Source: Peterkaempfera sp044755465
GTDB taxonomy: Bacteria > Actinomycetota > Actinomycetes > Streptomycetales > Streptomycetaceae
Assembly (NCBI RefSeq): GCF_044755465.1
Contig: NZ_JBIVRB010000001.1
Span: 1,116,001-1,180,000 of the forward strand
Length of the DNA stretch: 64,000 nucleotides
Direction of reading: 5' to 3'
Shown here: positions 32,427 to 41,387 of the stretch, piece by piece
Layout: each line of letters starts with the position of its first letter
Position numbering within the stretch: position 1 is the first letter of the stretch
Position numbers and translations under genes: made by a program
Notes under the pieces: model-generated
Told to the model about the DNA's origin: nothing
Database searches by the model: none
Seen by the model: only the letters and a program-made list of their open reading frames with translations

Positions 32427-33450
32427 AGTCGATCGCGCTGTAGGCCCGCAGCTTGGACAGCCTGTGGGTGGAGTTGATCTCTCGGATGGTGCCGCTCTTG
32501 GAACGCATCACCAGCGAACTGGTGGTCGCCGTCTCGGCGCGGTAGCGCACCCCGCGCAGCAGCTCGCCGTCGGTGATCCCGGTGGCCACGAAGAACACGT
32601 TCTCGCCGCTCACCAGGTCGTCGGTGGTGAGCACCCGGTCCAGGTCGTGGCCGGCGTCCAGCGCCTTCTGCCGCTCCTGGTCGTCCTTGGGCCACAGCCG
32701 GCCCTGGATCACCCCGCCCATGCACTTCATGGCGCAGGCCGTGATGATGCCCTCGGGGGTGCCGCCGACGCCGAGCAGCAGGTCGACGCCGGTGCTCTCG
32801 CGGGCGGCCATGATGGCACCGGCCACATCGCCGTCGGATATGAACTTTATTCGGGCGCCGGCCTCGCGCACCTCCCTGGCCAGCTCCTCGTGCCGGGGCC
32901 GGTCCAGGATGACCACGGTGACGTTCTCCACCGCCGTGCCCTTGGCCTTGGCCACCCGGCGGACGTTCACCGCCGGGGGCGCGGTGATGTCCACGTACTC
33001 GGCGGCCTCCGGGCCGGTCGCCAGCTTGTCCATGTAGAAGACCGCGCTGGGGTCGAACATGGTGCCCCGGTCGGCCGCCGCGAGCACGGACACCGCATTG
33101 CCCATGCCCTTGGCGGTCAGGGTGGTGCCGTCCACCGGGTCCACGGCGACGTCGCACTCCGCGCCGGTCCCGTCGCCCACCCGCTCGCCGTTGAAGAGCA
33201 TCGGGGCCTCGTCCTTCTCCCCCTCGCCGATGACGACCACGCCGTTCATCGACACGGTGTGGACGAGGGTGCGCATGGCCTTGACGGCCGCGCCGTCCGC
33301 GCCGTTCTTGTCGCCCCGGCCGACCCAGCGGCCGGCGGCCATCGCGGCGGCCTCGGTGACACGGACGAGTTCCAGGGCCAGGTTGCGGTCCGGGGCTTCG
33401 GGGGCGACCTCCAGCGGCGGGGGCAGGTGGTGGGAGTTCTGGGCGGTCAT
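32410..33450 (-). CDS. glpX: Class II fructose-1,6-bisphosphatase
   Basis: A 346-residue GlpX-type phosphatase removing the 1-phosphate of fructose-1,6-bisphosphate in gluconeogenesis. Metal and substrate motifs: GRGDKNGADGAAVKAMR (Asp ligand), VVIGEGEKDEAPML, the core AVDPVDGTTLTAKG, and GVGGTPEGIITACAMKCMGG. It is the usual FBPase of actinobacteria. ATG 33450 follows GAGAGGTG. Together with pckG and ppgK it completes gluconeogenic and sugar-phosphate steps in this window. The 3' end is triplicated (17-bp repeat). Confidence 0.96.
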   Translation of the reverse strand: MTAQNSHHLPPPLEVAPEAPDRNLALELVRVTEAAAMAAGRWVGRGDKNGADGAAVKAMRTLVHTVSMNGVVVIGEGEKDEAPMLFNGERVGDGTGAECDVAVDPVDGTTLTAKGMGNAVSVLAAADRGTMFDPSAVFYMDKLATGPEAAEYVDITAPPAVNVRRVAKAKGTAVENVTVVILDRPRHEELAREVREAGARIKFISDGDVAGAIMAARESTGVDLLLGVGGTPEGIITACAMKCMGGVIQGRLWPKDDQERQKALDAGHDLDRVLTTDDLVSGENVFFVATGITDGELLRGVRYRAETATTSSLVMRSKSGTIREINSTHRLSKLRAYSAIDFDRAN

Positions 33451-33626
33451 CGGCGACACCTCTCTGTGTGCGACGGCCGGGAATGAGGGTGCTGCGATCG
33501 TATCCGCGCAGCGCAAGGCGTCTGCTGGCCGCCTGCCCGCCCCGGAGCCGCCGAAGCGCGGCACGCCCCGGCAGTGCGCGGGACCCCGGGTTCGGGGTGG
33601 GGGCCGGGATGGGTCACCATGGGGTC

Positions 33627-34154
33627 GTGGCGAGTGATGCGAAGGCGAAGCGGGGTCGGCAGACGGTGCGGGACATGGTCCTCTCGCTGCTGGCGATCTG
33701 CGCGGTGGCGGCGGCGGTGTACGTCTTCATCCCGCACAGCGAGGGCAAGGGCGTGGAGACGGTGAGCTACTCCGTCGACCTGGCGACCGCGCGCCGGGCG
33801 GCGCCCTACCCGGTGCTGGCGCCGGAGGGGCTGCCGCAGCAGTGGCGGGCCACCTCGGTGCGGTACAGCGCCGACGACGAGGGCCATGCCACCTGGCACC
33901 TCGGCTTCCTCACGCCCTCCGGCTCGTACGCTGCCGTCGAGCAGAGCGACGACAGCGCGGGGGGCCTGGTCCGGGCCCAGGTCAAGGGCGGCCGGCCGGA
34001 CGGCTCCGCTTCGGTCGACGGCCGACCCTGGGACCGCTACCGGGGCGACCACTACCGCGCCCTGGTCCGCAGCACGGGCACGACGGGCACCACGATGGTC
34101 ACCGGCAGCGCCTCCTACGGCGAACTCGAACAACTCGCCCAAGCCCTCCACTGA
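33627..34154 (+). CDS. DUF4245 membrane-anchored protein
   Basis: A 175-residue protein. A basic N-terminus (AKAKRGRQTVRDMV) leads into one transmembrane helix (about residues 15-37, LSLLAICAVAAAVYVFIP). An extracytoplasmic domain follows, with the DUF4245 pattern APYPVLAPEGLPQQWRATSVRY, HLGFLTPSGSYAAVEQSD and the closing GSASYGELEQLAQAL. Function is unknown; the family lies next to glpX in many actinobacteria. I choose GTG 33627, since CACCAT ends 6 nt upstream (leaderless pattern); ATG 33609 is the alternative. Confidence 0.8.
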   Translation: MASDAKAKRGRQTVRDMVLSLLAICAVAAAVYVFIPHSEGKGVETVSYSVDLATARRAAPYPVLAPEGLPQQWRATSVRYSADDEGHATWHLGFLTPSGSYAAVEQSDDSAGGLVRAQVKGGRPDGSASVDGRPWDRYRGDHYRALVRSTGTTGTTMVTGSASYGELEQLAQALH

Positions 34155-34170
34155 CCCCGCCCCCTCCCCC

Positions 34171-34460
34171 AGGAACGCGAGGAACTGCGCGCCCAGCCTC
34201 CTACGGCGGTCCGAAACCGTACGCACAGCGGCCCGGCACCTCCCCGAGGGGCGCGAGGAACTGCGCGACAAACCCCCCACGGCGGTCCGAAACCGTACGC
34301 ACAGCCACCCGGCACCCCCCAGGGGCGCGAGGAACTGCGCGACAAACCCCCCACGGCGGCCCGAAACCGTACACACAGCCACCCGGCACCCCCCAGGGGC
34401 GCGAGGAACTGCGCGACAAACCCCCCACGGCGGCCCGAAACCGTACGCGCAGCCGCCAAG
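34171..34460. repeat. 74-bp intergenic tandem repeat, four copies
   Basis: Units begin with GCGAGGAACTGCGC at 34177, 34253, 34327 and 34401 (spacing 76, 74, 74). Each contains CCCACGGCGG, CCGAAACCGTACGC and CACCCGGCACC. Copies two to four are nearly identical; the first is diverged. The unit resembles the widespread Streptomyces intergenic element with a GCGAGGAACTGCGCGA core that normally occurs singly. The gap 34155-34530 holds no gene. Confidence 0.92.
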
Positions 34461-34530
34461 CCCCCGTGAACAGCCGACGGCCCCGCCTCCCGGGAGGGAA
34501 GGAACGGGGCCGGTGCGGAGACGGAGCAGG

Positions 34531-35142
34531 TCAGACGGTGGTGACGACCTCGTCGTAGGCGAGGCGCGGGTTGCGGGGGAACCAGCCGTCCTTGGCGGGC
34601 TTGCCGATGTTCACCACGGCGAGCACCGAGTGGTCACCGTCAGGGAAGAACGCCTTGTCGATGCCGGCCGCGTCGAAGCCGGTCATCGGCCCGGCGGCCA
34701 GCCCCGCCGCCCGGATGCCCAGGATGAAGTAGCCGACCTGGAGGGTCGCGTTGAAGCTGCCGGCCTGCTCACGGACCGGCCGCTCACCGAAGATGACGTC
34801 CTTGGCCTGCGGGAAGTGCGGAACCAGCTTCGGAAGCTCCTCGTGGAACTCGTAGTCCGCAGCCAAGATGGCGACCAGCGGGGCCTTGGCGGTCTTCTCC
34901 TTGTTGCCGTCCGACATCAGGCCGACCAGCCGCTCCCGAGCCTCGGCGGAACGCACCAGCACCACCCGCAGCGGCTGCTGGTTGAACGCGGTCGGCGCAT
35001 ACTTCACCAGCTCGTACACGGCCTTGATCAGCTCGTCGCTGACGGGCTCGTCGGTGAAGCCGTTGGTGGTGTGGGCCTCGCGGAACAGCAGGTCCTGGGC
35101 GGCGGGGTCGAGAGCCAGCAGGCCGGGGGTGGCGGTCGTCAT
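34531..35142 (-). CDS. Nitroreductase-family protein (RutE/HadB-like)
   Basis: A 203-residue FMN-dependent oxidoreductase of the malonic-semialdehyde-reductase subgroup. Marks: FREAHTTNGFTDEPVSDELI near the N-terminus, KYAPTAFNQQPLRVVLVRS (FMN binding), ERPVREQAGSFNATLQVGYF and RAAGLAAGPMTGFD. Such enzymes reduce 3-oxopropanoate or nitro/quinone substrates with NAD(P)H. ATG 35142 has AGAAGG about 10 nt upstream. It stands alone; the tandem repeat lies downstream. The exact substrate is not decidable. Confidence 0.87.
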   Translation of the reverse strand: MTTATPGLLALDPAAQDLLFREAHTTNGFTDEPVSDELIKAVYELVKYAPTAFNQQPLRVVLVRSAEARERLVGLMSDGNKEKTAKAPLVAILAADYEFHEELPKLVPHFPQAKDVIFGERPVREQAGSFNATLQVGYFILGIRAAGLAAGPMTGFDAAGIDKAFFPDGDHSVLAVVNIGKPAKDGWFPRNPRLAYDEVVTTV

Positions 35143-35274
35143 CGTGTGTCGTACCTTCTTGATCGGACGGGAACGGCCGGAACACCGCTCGCCCGATGAC
35201 AACGTAGGTGAATCTTCAACCGCTTCCGGATGGCGCAGTGAGGTACCTCACAAACACCCCGAACCCGGACCGCC

Positions 35275-35553
35275 TCACTCCGCGCCGCCGGACGCCCCCT
35301 CCGAGGCCAGCGCCGCGTCCAACCGCTCCCGCGCGCCGTCCAGCCACCGCCGGCACACCTTCGCCAGCTGCTCGCCGCGCTCCCACAGCGCCAGCGACTC
35401 CTCCAGCGAGGTGCCGCCCGCCTCCAGCCGCCGCACCACCTCAAGCAGCGCCTCACGCGCCTGCTCATAGCCCAGCGCGCCGTCCGCGTCGCCGCTGCCG
35501 CCCTCGCCGCCCGCCTGCACGCCGCCCTCGTCGCGGATCTCCTGGTTCGCCAT
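35275..35553 (-). CDS. xseB: Exodeoxyribonuclease VII small subunit
   Basis: A 92-residue protein. The core LGYEQAREALLEVVRRLEAG, SLEESLALWERGEQLAKVC and RRWLDGARERLDA (residues 26-80) is the XseB helical hairpin. With XseA it forms the single-strand-specific exonuclease VII. ATG 35553 has TACGCT ending 7 nt upstream, so it may be leaderless. Unusually, the large-subunit gene is not directly upstream: an oppositely oriented acetyltransferase gene lies between them. The first 25 residues are Gly-rich and variable. Confidence 0.92.
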   Translation of the reverse strand: MANQEIRDEGGVQAGGEGGSGDADGALGYEQAREALLEVVRRLEAGGTSLEESLALWERGEQLAKVCRRWLDGARERLDAALASEGASGGAE

Positions 35554-35640
35554 GTCTGCCAGCGTAGGGGGAACCGCCGACAGAACGGGCGCACCGCATA
35601 TCCGGTAGCCGCCGACCGGCCTACTCGCTACCGTCCGGTC

Positions 35641-36168
35641 ATGCACGCCGTACGCCCCGCCGCCCCCGCCGACGCGCCCGAACTGGCCCGGCTGCGGCTG
35701 CTGATGTTCCAGGCCATGCCCTCGATGGCCGACCGCGCCCACCCCGGCCCGTGGCAGGACACCACCGAGGCGATGCTGCGCCGGGAGCTGGCCGCCGCCG
35801 GGAGCCGACTGGCCGCGTTCGTCACCGACGACCCGGACCGGCCCGGTGGGCTGGCCGCCTGCGCGGTCGGCACCCTGGAGCAGCGGCTGCCCGCGCCGGG
35901 CAACCCCTCGGGGCTGTTCGGCTTCGTCTTCAACGTCTGCACCGACCCCGGGCAGCGCGGCCGGGGCCACGCCAGGGCCTGCACCGTCGCGCTGCTCGAC
36001 TGGTTCGACCGGCGCGGCGCCACCCGCGTCGACCTGCACGCGACCACCGAGGCGGAGGCCCTGTACCGCAGCCTCGGCTTCACCGACCACTCCATCCCGC
36101 TCTCCCGCACCCGGCTGCGGTTCGAGCCGCTCGAGCCGCTCGAGCCGCTCGGGCCGCTCGGGCCGTGA
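35641..36168 (+). CDS. GNAT-family acetyltransferase
   Basis: A 175-residue acetyl-CoA-dependent N-acetyltransferase. The fold is clear: VRPAAPADAPELARLRLLMF at the N-terminus, then FVFNVCTDPGQRGRGHARACTVALL, carrying the acetyl-CoA loop QRGRGHA (about residues 104-110), and DLHATTEAEALYRSLGF at the end. The substrate is unknown. ATG 35641 is preceded by TACCGT ending 6 nt upstream with no ribosome-binding site (leaderless). The C-terminal EPLEPLEPLGPLG repeat comes from a 9-bp DNA repeat. It separates xseA and xseB, on the opposite strand. Confidence 0.87.
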   Translation: MHAVRPAAPADAPELARLRLLMFQAMPSMADRAHPGPWQDTTEAMLRRELAAAGSRLAAFVTDDPDRPGGLAACAVGTLEQRLPAPGNPSGLFGFVFNVCTDPGQRGRGHARACTVALLDWFDRRGATRVDLHATTEAEALYRSLGFTDHSIPLSRTRLRFEPLEPLEPLGPLGP

Positions 36169-36183
36169 GCCGGGTCAGCCGGA

Positions 36184-37398
36184 TCAGTCGGGCTCGGCGA
36201 CCGTCACCGTGAAGCCGCCCTCGGCCACCCGGGCACGCAGCGTGTCCCCCGTCGCCACCTCGTCGGGGGCGCGCACCACCGCCCCGTCGGCCCGCTGGAG
36301 CACCGCGTAACCCCGCCGCAGCGTGGCGGCGGGGGAGAGCGCCACCACCCGGGCCAGGGTGTGCTCCAGGTCGGAGGAGGCCCGGTCCAGCTGGTGGCCC
36401 ACGGACCGCCGGGAGCGCTCCAGCAGCGCCGCCACCTCCGCCGTACGGTCCGACACCATCCGCAGCGGCGCCGCCAGCACCGGCCGGCTCAGCACCGCCG
36501 CCAGCCCCGCCTGCTCGCGCTCTATCCGGCCGCGCACGGCGTGCCGCGCCCGGTCGCGCAGCTGGGCGATCCGGGCGGACTCCTCGCCCACGTCCGGCAC
36601 CACCCGCTTGGCGGCGTCGGTGGGCGTGGAGGCCCGCAGGTCGGCGACGAAGTCCAGCAGCGGCTGGTCCGGCTCATGGCCGATCGCGCTCACCACCGGC
36701 GTCCGCGCCGCCGCCACCGTACGGACCAGCTGCTCGTCGGAGAAGGGCAGCAGGTCCTCCACGCTGCCGCCGCCCCGGGCCACCACGATCACGTCCACCT
36801 CGGGGTGCTCGTCCAGCTCCCGCACCGCCGCCACCACCTGGGCGACGGCGGTCGCCCCCTGGACGGCGACATTGCGCACCTCGAACCGGACGGCGGGCCA
36901 GCGGTGCCGGGCGTTGTGCAGCACGTCCCGCTCGGCGGCCGACGCCCGGCCGGTGACCAGGCCGACGCAGCGCGGCAGGAACGGCAGCGGCTTCTTGCGG
37001 TCGGCCGCGAACAGCCCCTCCCCGGCGAGGCGCCGCTTCAGCTGCTCCAGCCGGGCCAGCAGCTCGCCCAGCCCCACCGGGCGGATCTCGGCGGCGCGCA
37101 GCGACAGGGTGCCCCGGGCGCCGTACCACTCGGGCTTGGCGTGCACCACCACCCGGGCGCCCTCGGTGACCACGTCCGCCACCGGGTCGAAGACGGCGCG
37201 GAAGCAGGTGACCGTCATCGAGACGTCCGCCGAGGGGTCGCGCAGCGTCAGGAAGACCACGCCCGCCCCGGGACGCCTGCTGAGCTGGGTGATCTGGCCC
37301 TCCACCCAGACCGCGCCCAGCCGGTCGATCCAGCCGCCGATCAGGGAGGAGACCTTGCCGACCGGGATCGGCGCGTCCGGTGAGGTGTCGAGGGCCAT
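36184..37398 (-). CDS. xseA: Exodeoxyribonuclease VII large subunit
   Basis: A 404-residue catalytic subunit degrading single-stranded DNA from both ends. The N-terminal OB-fold (VWVEGQITQLSRRPGAGVVF) is followed by the nuclease core: CVGLVTGRASAAERDVLHNA, EVDVIVVARGGGSVEDLLPF, TPVVSAIGHEPDQPLLDFVADLRASTP. A long coiled-coil follows, then the C-terminal TLRRGYAVL segment. ATG 37398 has TAGGCT ending exactly 6 nt upstream on this strand, a leaderless start facing the leaderless ispH start. It is divided from xseB by the GNAT gene. Confidence 0.95.
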   Translation of the reverse strand: MALDTSPDAPIPVGKVSSLIGGWIDRLGAVWVEGQITQLSRRPGAGVVFLTLRDPSADVSMTVTCFRAVFDPVADVVTEGARVVVHAKPEWYGARGTLSLRAAEIRPVGLGELLARLEQLKRRLAGEGLFAADRKKPLPFLPRCVGLVTGRASAAERDVLHNARHRWPAVRFEVRNVAVQGATAVAQVVAAVRELDEHPEVDVIVVARGGGSVEDLLPFSDEQLVRTVAAARTPVVSAIGHEPDQPLLDFVADLRASTPTDAAKRVVPDVGEESARIAQLRDRARHAVRGRIEREQAGLAAVLSRPVLAAPLRMVSDRTAEVAALLERSRRSVGHQLDRASSDLEHTLARVVALSPAATLRRGYAVLQRADGAVVRAPDEVATGDTLRARVAEGGFTVTVAEPD

Positions 37399-37420
37399 GC
37401 GCCGAGCCTAGCGGCGGCCC

Positions 37421-37495
37421 CCGACACCGAGGCCCGACGGTGAGCCCGACACCGAGGCCCGACGGTGAGTCCGACACCGAGGCCCGACAAGTCCG
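37421..37495. repeat. 25-bp tandem repeat, three copies, in the xseA-ispH promoter gap
   Basis: Units CCGACACCGAGGCCCGACGG begin at 37421, 37446 and 37471, each followed by TGAGC or a variant; the third ends differently. They lie between the -10 boxes of two divergent genes, about 11 nt from xseA's -10 and 44 nt from ispH's, so copy number would change promoter spacing or context. Confidence 0.88.
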
Positions 37496-37550
37496 GCCGG
37501 GGTGCGGGATCGCCTGCTGCCGGGCGGGGTTCGGCCCGTACGATGGCCCC

Positions 37551-38534
37551 ATGTCTGCAACTGCCCAGCGCCGCGTCCTGCTCGCCGCCCCCCGGGGCTA
37601 CTGCGCCGGCGTCGACCGTGCCGTCATCGCCGTGGAGAAGGCCCTGGAGCAGTACGGGGCGCCGATCTACGTCCGCAAGCAGATCGTCCACAACAAGTAC
37701 GTCGTGCAGACCCTGGAGAAGAAGGGCGCGATCTTCGTCGACGAGACGGAGGAGGTGCCCGAGGGCTCCATCGTGGTCTTCTCCGCGCACGGCGTCGCCC
37801 CCGCCGTCCACGACGAGGCCGAGCGCGGCCGGCTCGCCACCATCGACGCCACCTGCCCGCTGGTGACCAAGGTCCACAAGGAGGCCGTCCGCTTCGCCGA
37901 GGAGGACTACGACATCCTGCTGATCGGCCACGACGGCCACGAGGAGGTCATCGGCACCAAGGGCGAGGCCCCCGACCGCATCCACCTGGTCGACGGCCCG
38001 CAGGACGTCGCCAACGTCACGGTGCGCGACGAGAGCAAGGTCGTCTGGCTCTCCCAGACCACCCTCTCGGTGGACGAGACGATGGCCACCGTCGACAGCC
38101 TCAAGCAGCGCTTCCCCGCCCTGGTCAGCCCGCCCAGCGACGACATCTGCTACGCCACCCAGAACCGCCAGGTGGTGGTCAAGCAGATCGCCCCCGAGAC
38201 CGACCTGCTGATCGTGGTCGGCTCCAAGAACTCCTCCAACTCGGTGCGCCTGGTCGAGGTCGGCCTGGAGTACGGCGCCGGCGCCGCCCACCTGGTCGAC
38301 TTCGCCGACGAGATCGACGAGACCTGGCTGACCGGCGTCACCACGGTCGGCGTCACCAGCGGCGCCTCGGTGCCGGAGGTGCTGGTCCAGGGCGTGCTGG
38401 AGTGGCTGGCCGCTCGCGGGTACGAGGACGTGCAGACCGTCCGCTCGGTCGAGGAGCACCTTCAGTTCTCGCTGCCCAAGGAGCTGCGCCGCGACCTGCG
38501 CGCCGAGGCCGCCGACCGGATGAGCGGGAAGTAG
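37551..38534 (+). CDS. ispH: 4-hydroxy-3-methylbut-2-enyl diphosphate reductase
   Basis: A 327-residue iron-sulfur enzyme (LytB), last step of the MEP pathway giving IPP and DMAPP. The three cluster cysteines are in APRGYCAGVDRAV, TIDATCPLVTKVHKEA and SDDICYATQNRQ. The KQIVHNKYVV and SAHGVAP segments carry substrate ligands, and VVGSKNSSNS is typical of the C-terminal part. ATG 37551 is preceded by TACGAT ending exactly 6 nt upstream, so it is probably leaderless. It supplies prenyl units to the cis-prenyltransferase at 17 kb. ppgK follows 69 nt downstream. Confidence 0.96.
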   Translation: MSATAQRRVLLAAPRGYCAGVDRAVIAVEKALEQYGAPIYVRKQIVHNKYVVQTLEKKGAIFVDETEEVPEGSIVVFSAHGVAPAVHDEAERGRLATIDATCPLVTKVHKEAVRFAEEDYDILLIGHDGHEEVIGTKGEAPDRIHLVDGPQDVANVTVRDESKVVWLSQTTLSVDETMATVDSLKQRFPALVSPPSDDICYATQNRQVVVKQIAPETDLLIVVGSKNSSNSVRLVEVGLEYGAGAAHLVDFADEIDETWLTGVTTVGVTSGASVPEVLVQGVLEWLAARGYEDVQTVRSVEEHLQFSLPKELRRDLRAEAADRMSGK

Positions 38535-38603
38535 CGCGGGTCTTCGCCGCGCCGCACCGGGTAGGAGCAGGGCGGCGCGGCACCCCCGGTCGAGGAGGCA
38601 TCG

Positions 38604-39344
<741 letters not shown>

Positions 39345-39364
39345 CCCGGCGCGGCCGGGGCGGT

Positions 39365-39925
39365 TCAGCGGCGCCGCGACCTGCGCAGCGCCAGATAGCG
39401 GGCCGCCACGATGGCCGCCGCGAGTCCGGTACCGGTGAAGAGCCACCCGGCGTGGGTCGCCAGCCCGGCGGCCAGCGCCATCAGATGCCCGCCGAACCCG
39501 TGCCCGGTGGACGGCCCGAGCACCAGCAGGGCCAGCGCGAAGGCGATCGGCCCGCTGATCGGCGCGGCCGGCAGGTCGGCCCGCCGCACCCGTACCGCCA
39601 CCTGGAAGCAGACGGCGACATAGACCAGCCCGAACAGCACCCCGAGGCCGCCCAGCAGCAGATGGTCGGCGAGGGCGCCCAGCAGCGTGGCGGCCATCGC
39701 CACCACCGCGACGCCCACGGCGGTCAGCCGCCGGCTGGGCGCCACTCCGCCGCGTGCGCCGCCGACGGTGTCCGACTGCGGCCGGGCCCCGGGCAGCCGC
39801 AGCCGCCCCCGGGACACCGGCTCGCGGGGGCCGGCCGGTCCGGGCACGGCGGCCTTCGGGGCGCCCCCGGCGGCGCTCCGGCTGCGGGGCCGGGGCGGTT
39901 GACTGCGCGTGCGTTGCTGCTCCAC
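39365..39925 (-). CDS. Four-helix membrane protein, possibly DUF6542-type
   Basis: A 186-residue protein. About 65 hydrophilic Arg/Pro/Gly-rich residues precede four hydrophobic helices (RLTAVGVAVVAMAATLLGAL, GLGVLFGLVYVAVCFQVAV, GPIAFALALLVLGPS, LMALAAGLATHAGWLFTGTG region), ending in a basic LALRRSRRR tail. I recall similar proteins annotated DUF6542 beside ychF in Streptomyces, but cannot check. GTG 39925 is the start; a TTGTAAC stretch just upstream may be part of the promoter. Function unknown. Confidence 0.65.
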   Translation of the reverse strand: MEQQRTRSQPPRPRSRSAAGGAPKAAVPGPAGPREPVSRGRLRLPGARPQSDTVGGARGGVAPSRRLTAVGVAVVAMAATLLGALADHLLLGGLGVLFGLVYVAVCFQVAVRVRRADLPAAPISGPIAFALALLVLGPSTGHGFGGHLMALAAGLATHAGWLFTGTGLAAAIVAARYLALRRSRRR

Positions 39926-40121
39926 CGTTACAACGTACGGTCAGATGAACGCCACTCTCCGTCACGGACACGCCGACCGCGCCCCGGTCACCCGAACGCC
40001 CCGCGCGCCGCAGGGCCGCCCGGGGGCGGCCCGGGGGTGGGTGCCGACCCGTAGACTTGTGGATCGGCCCCGTACGCGGGCCGCGCCCCATCCCAGCCTC
40101 TCCTCCACGGGAAGTCGCCAC

Positions 40122-41195
40122 GTGTCGCTCACGATCGGAATCGTCGGCCTGCCGAATGTCGGCAAGTCGACCCTGTTCAACGCCCTGACCAAGAACGACG
40201 TGCTGGCGGCCAACTACCCGTTCGCCACCATCGAGCCCAACGTCGGCGTGGTCGGCGTCCCCGACCCCCGCCTGGACAAGCTCGCCGAGGTCTTCGGCTC
40301 GCAGCGCAAGCTCCCGGCGACGGTCGACTTCGTGGACATCGCCGGTATCGTCCGGGGCGCCTCCGAAGGGCAGGGCCTGGGCAACAAGTTCCTGGCCAAC
40401 ATCCGCGAGTCGGACGCGATCTGCCAGGTCATCCGGGCCTTCAACGACCCCGACGTGGTGCATGTGGACGGCAAGGTCTCGCCCAAGGACGACATCGAGA
40501 CCATCCACACCGAACTGATCCTGGCCGACCTCCAGACCATCGAGAAGGCCCTGCCGAGGCTCCAGAAGGAGGCCCGGCTGAAGAAGGAGACGGTCGCGGT
40601 CGCCGCCGCCGTCGAGCAGGCCCAGAAGGTGCTGGAGGCGGGCGACACCGTCTTCCACGCCGGCCTGGACCCCGAGCCGCTGCGCGAACTGCACCTGCTC
40701 ACCGCCAAGCCCTTCATCTACGTCTTCAACGTGGACGAGGACGAGCTGACCGACGAGGACTTCAAGGATGGCCTGCGCGCACTGGTCGCCCCGGCCGAGG
40801 CGGTCTTCCTCAACGCCAAGATCGAGTCCGAGCTGATCGAGCTGGCCGACGACGAAGCCCTGGAACTCCTCCAGTCCATGGGCCAGGACGAGCCCGGCTT
40901 GGTCACCCTGGCCCACGTCGGCTTCCGCACCCTCGGCCTCCAGACCTACCTCACCGCCGGCCCCAAGGAGGCCCGCGCCTGGACGATCCGCAAGGGCGCC
41001 ACCGCCCCCGAGGCCGCCGGGGTCATCCACACCGACTTCCAGAAGGGCTTCATCAAGGCCGAGATCGTCTCCTTCGACGACCTGGTCGAGTGCGGCTCCA
41101 TCCCCGACGCCCGCGCCAAGGGCAAGGCCCGCATGGAGGGCAAGGACTACGTCATGCAGGACGGCGACGTGGTGGAGTTCCGCTTCAACGTGTAG
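40122..41195 (+). CDS. ychF: Redox-regulated ATPase/GTPase YchF
   Basis: A 357-residue Obg-family P-loop protein that prefers ATP and binds ribosomes. G1 is GIVGLPNVGKSTLFNALTK, G3 is VDIAGIVRGASEGQGLGNKF, and FIYVFNVDEDEL replaces the usual NKxD. The C-terminal TGS domain (about residues 275-357) includes AWTIRKGATAPEAAGVIHTD and ends VVEFRFNV. GTG 40122 has GGGAAG about 9 nt upstream; the upstream frame to 39909 is not homologous. Its terminator region is the left copy of a direct repeat that bounds an accessory segment. Confidence 0.96.
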   Translation: MSLTIGIVGLPNVGKSTLFNALTKNDVLAANYPFATIEPNVGVVGVPDPRLDKLAEVFGSQRKLPATVDFVDIAGIVRGASEGQGLGNKFLANIRESDAICQVIRAFNDPDVVHVDGKVSPKDDIETIHTELILADLQTIEKALPRLQKEARLKKETVAVAAAVEQAQKVLEAGDTVFHAGLDPEPLRELHLLTAKPFIYVFNVDEDELTDEDFKDGLRALVAPAEAVFLNAKIESELIELADDEALELLQSMGQDEPGLVTLAHVGFRTLGLQTYLTAGPKEARAWTIRKGATAPEAAGVIHTDFQKGFIKAEIVSFDDLVECGSIPDARAKGKARMEGKDYVMQDGDVVEFRFNV

Positions 41196-41201
41196 CGGCC
41201 G

Positions 41202-41242
41202 CACCACACCGCTGATCCGGCAAAAGTGCAGGTCAGAAGGGG
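41202..41242. repeat. Direct repeat, left copy (ychF terminator region)
   Basis: A 41-nt segment beginning CACCACACCGCTGATCC and ending AAGGGG matches 43393-43433 at 36 of 41 positions, and a related hairpin follows both copies. The two copies bracket the yefM-yoeB pair, the unknown 42078 gene and a relE remnant. Confidence 0.88.
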
Positions 41243-41268
41243 CCCACTCCTCCGGGGGTGGGCCCCTT
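41237..41268 (+). terminator. Hairpin terminator after ychF
   Basis: AAGGGGCCCAC and GTGGGCCCCTT form a perfect 11-bp stem with a 10-nt loop, 41 nt after the ychF stop. Confidence 0.88.
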
Positions 41269-41348
41269 GCCCTTTCCCGTGCTGGATCGATGTCGGAGTG
41301 GCTGATCATCCGTCAGTTATTTTCCTCCCCCTGAGTGGCGCCAAGAGT

Positions 41349-41366
41349 GGTACGTTATTAGGTACC
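41349..41366 (+). promoter_or_regulatory. Inverted repeat at the yefM-yoeB promoter
   Basis: GGTAC and GTACC arms, separated by an AT-rich GTTATTAG spacer, lie 22 nt upstream of the antitoxin ATG. The GGTACC half-sites resemble the short palindromes bound by YefM-type antitoxins, and the spacer may hold the -10. Confidence 0.4.
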
Positions 41367-41387
41367 GCTCGATGGAAGGGTCAGGGC

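Noticed and set aside
34171..34460. Possible CRISPR array
   Set aside because: The units are contiguous 74-76-bp tandem repeats with no distinct spacers and no cas genes nearby.
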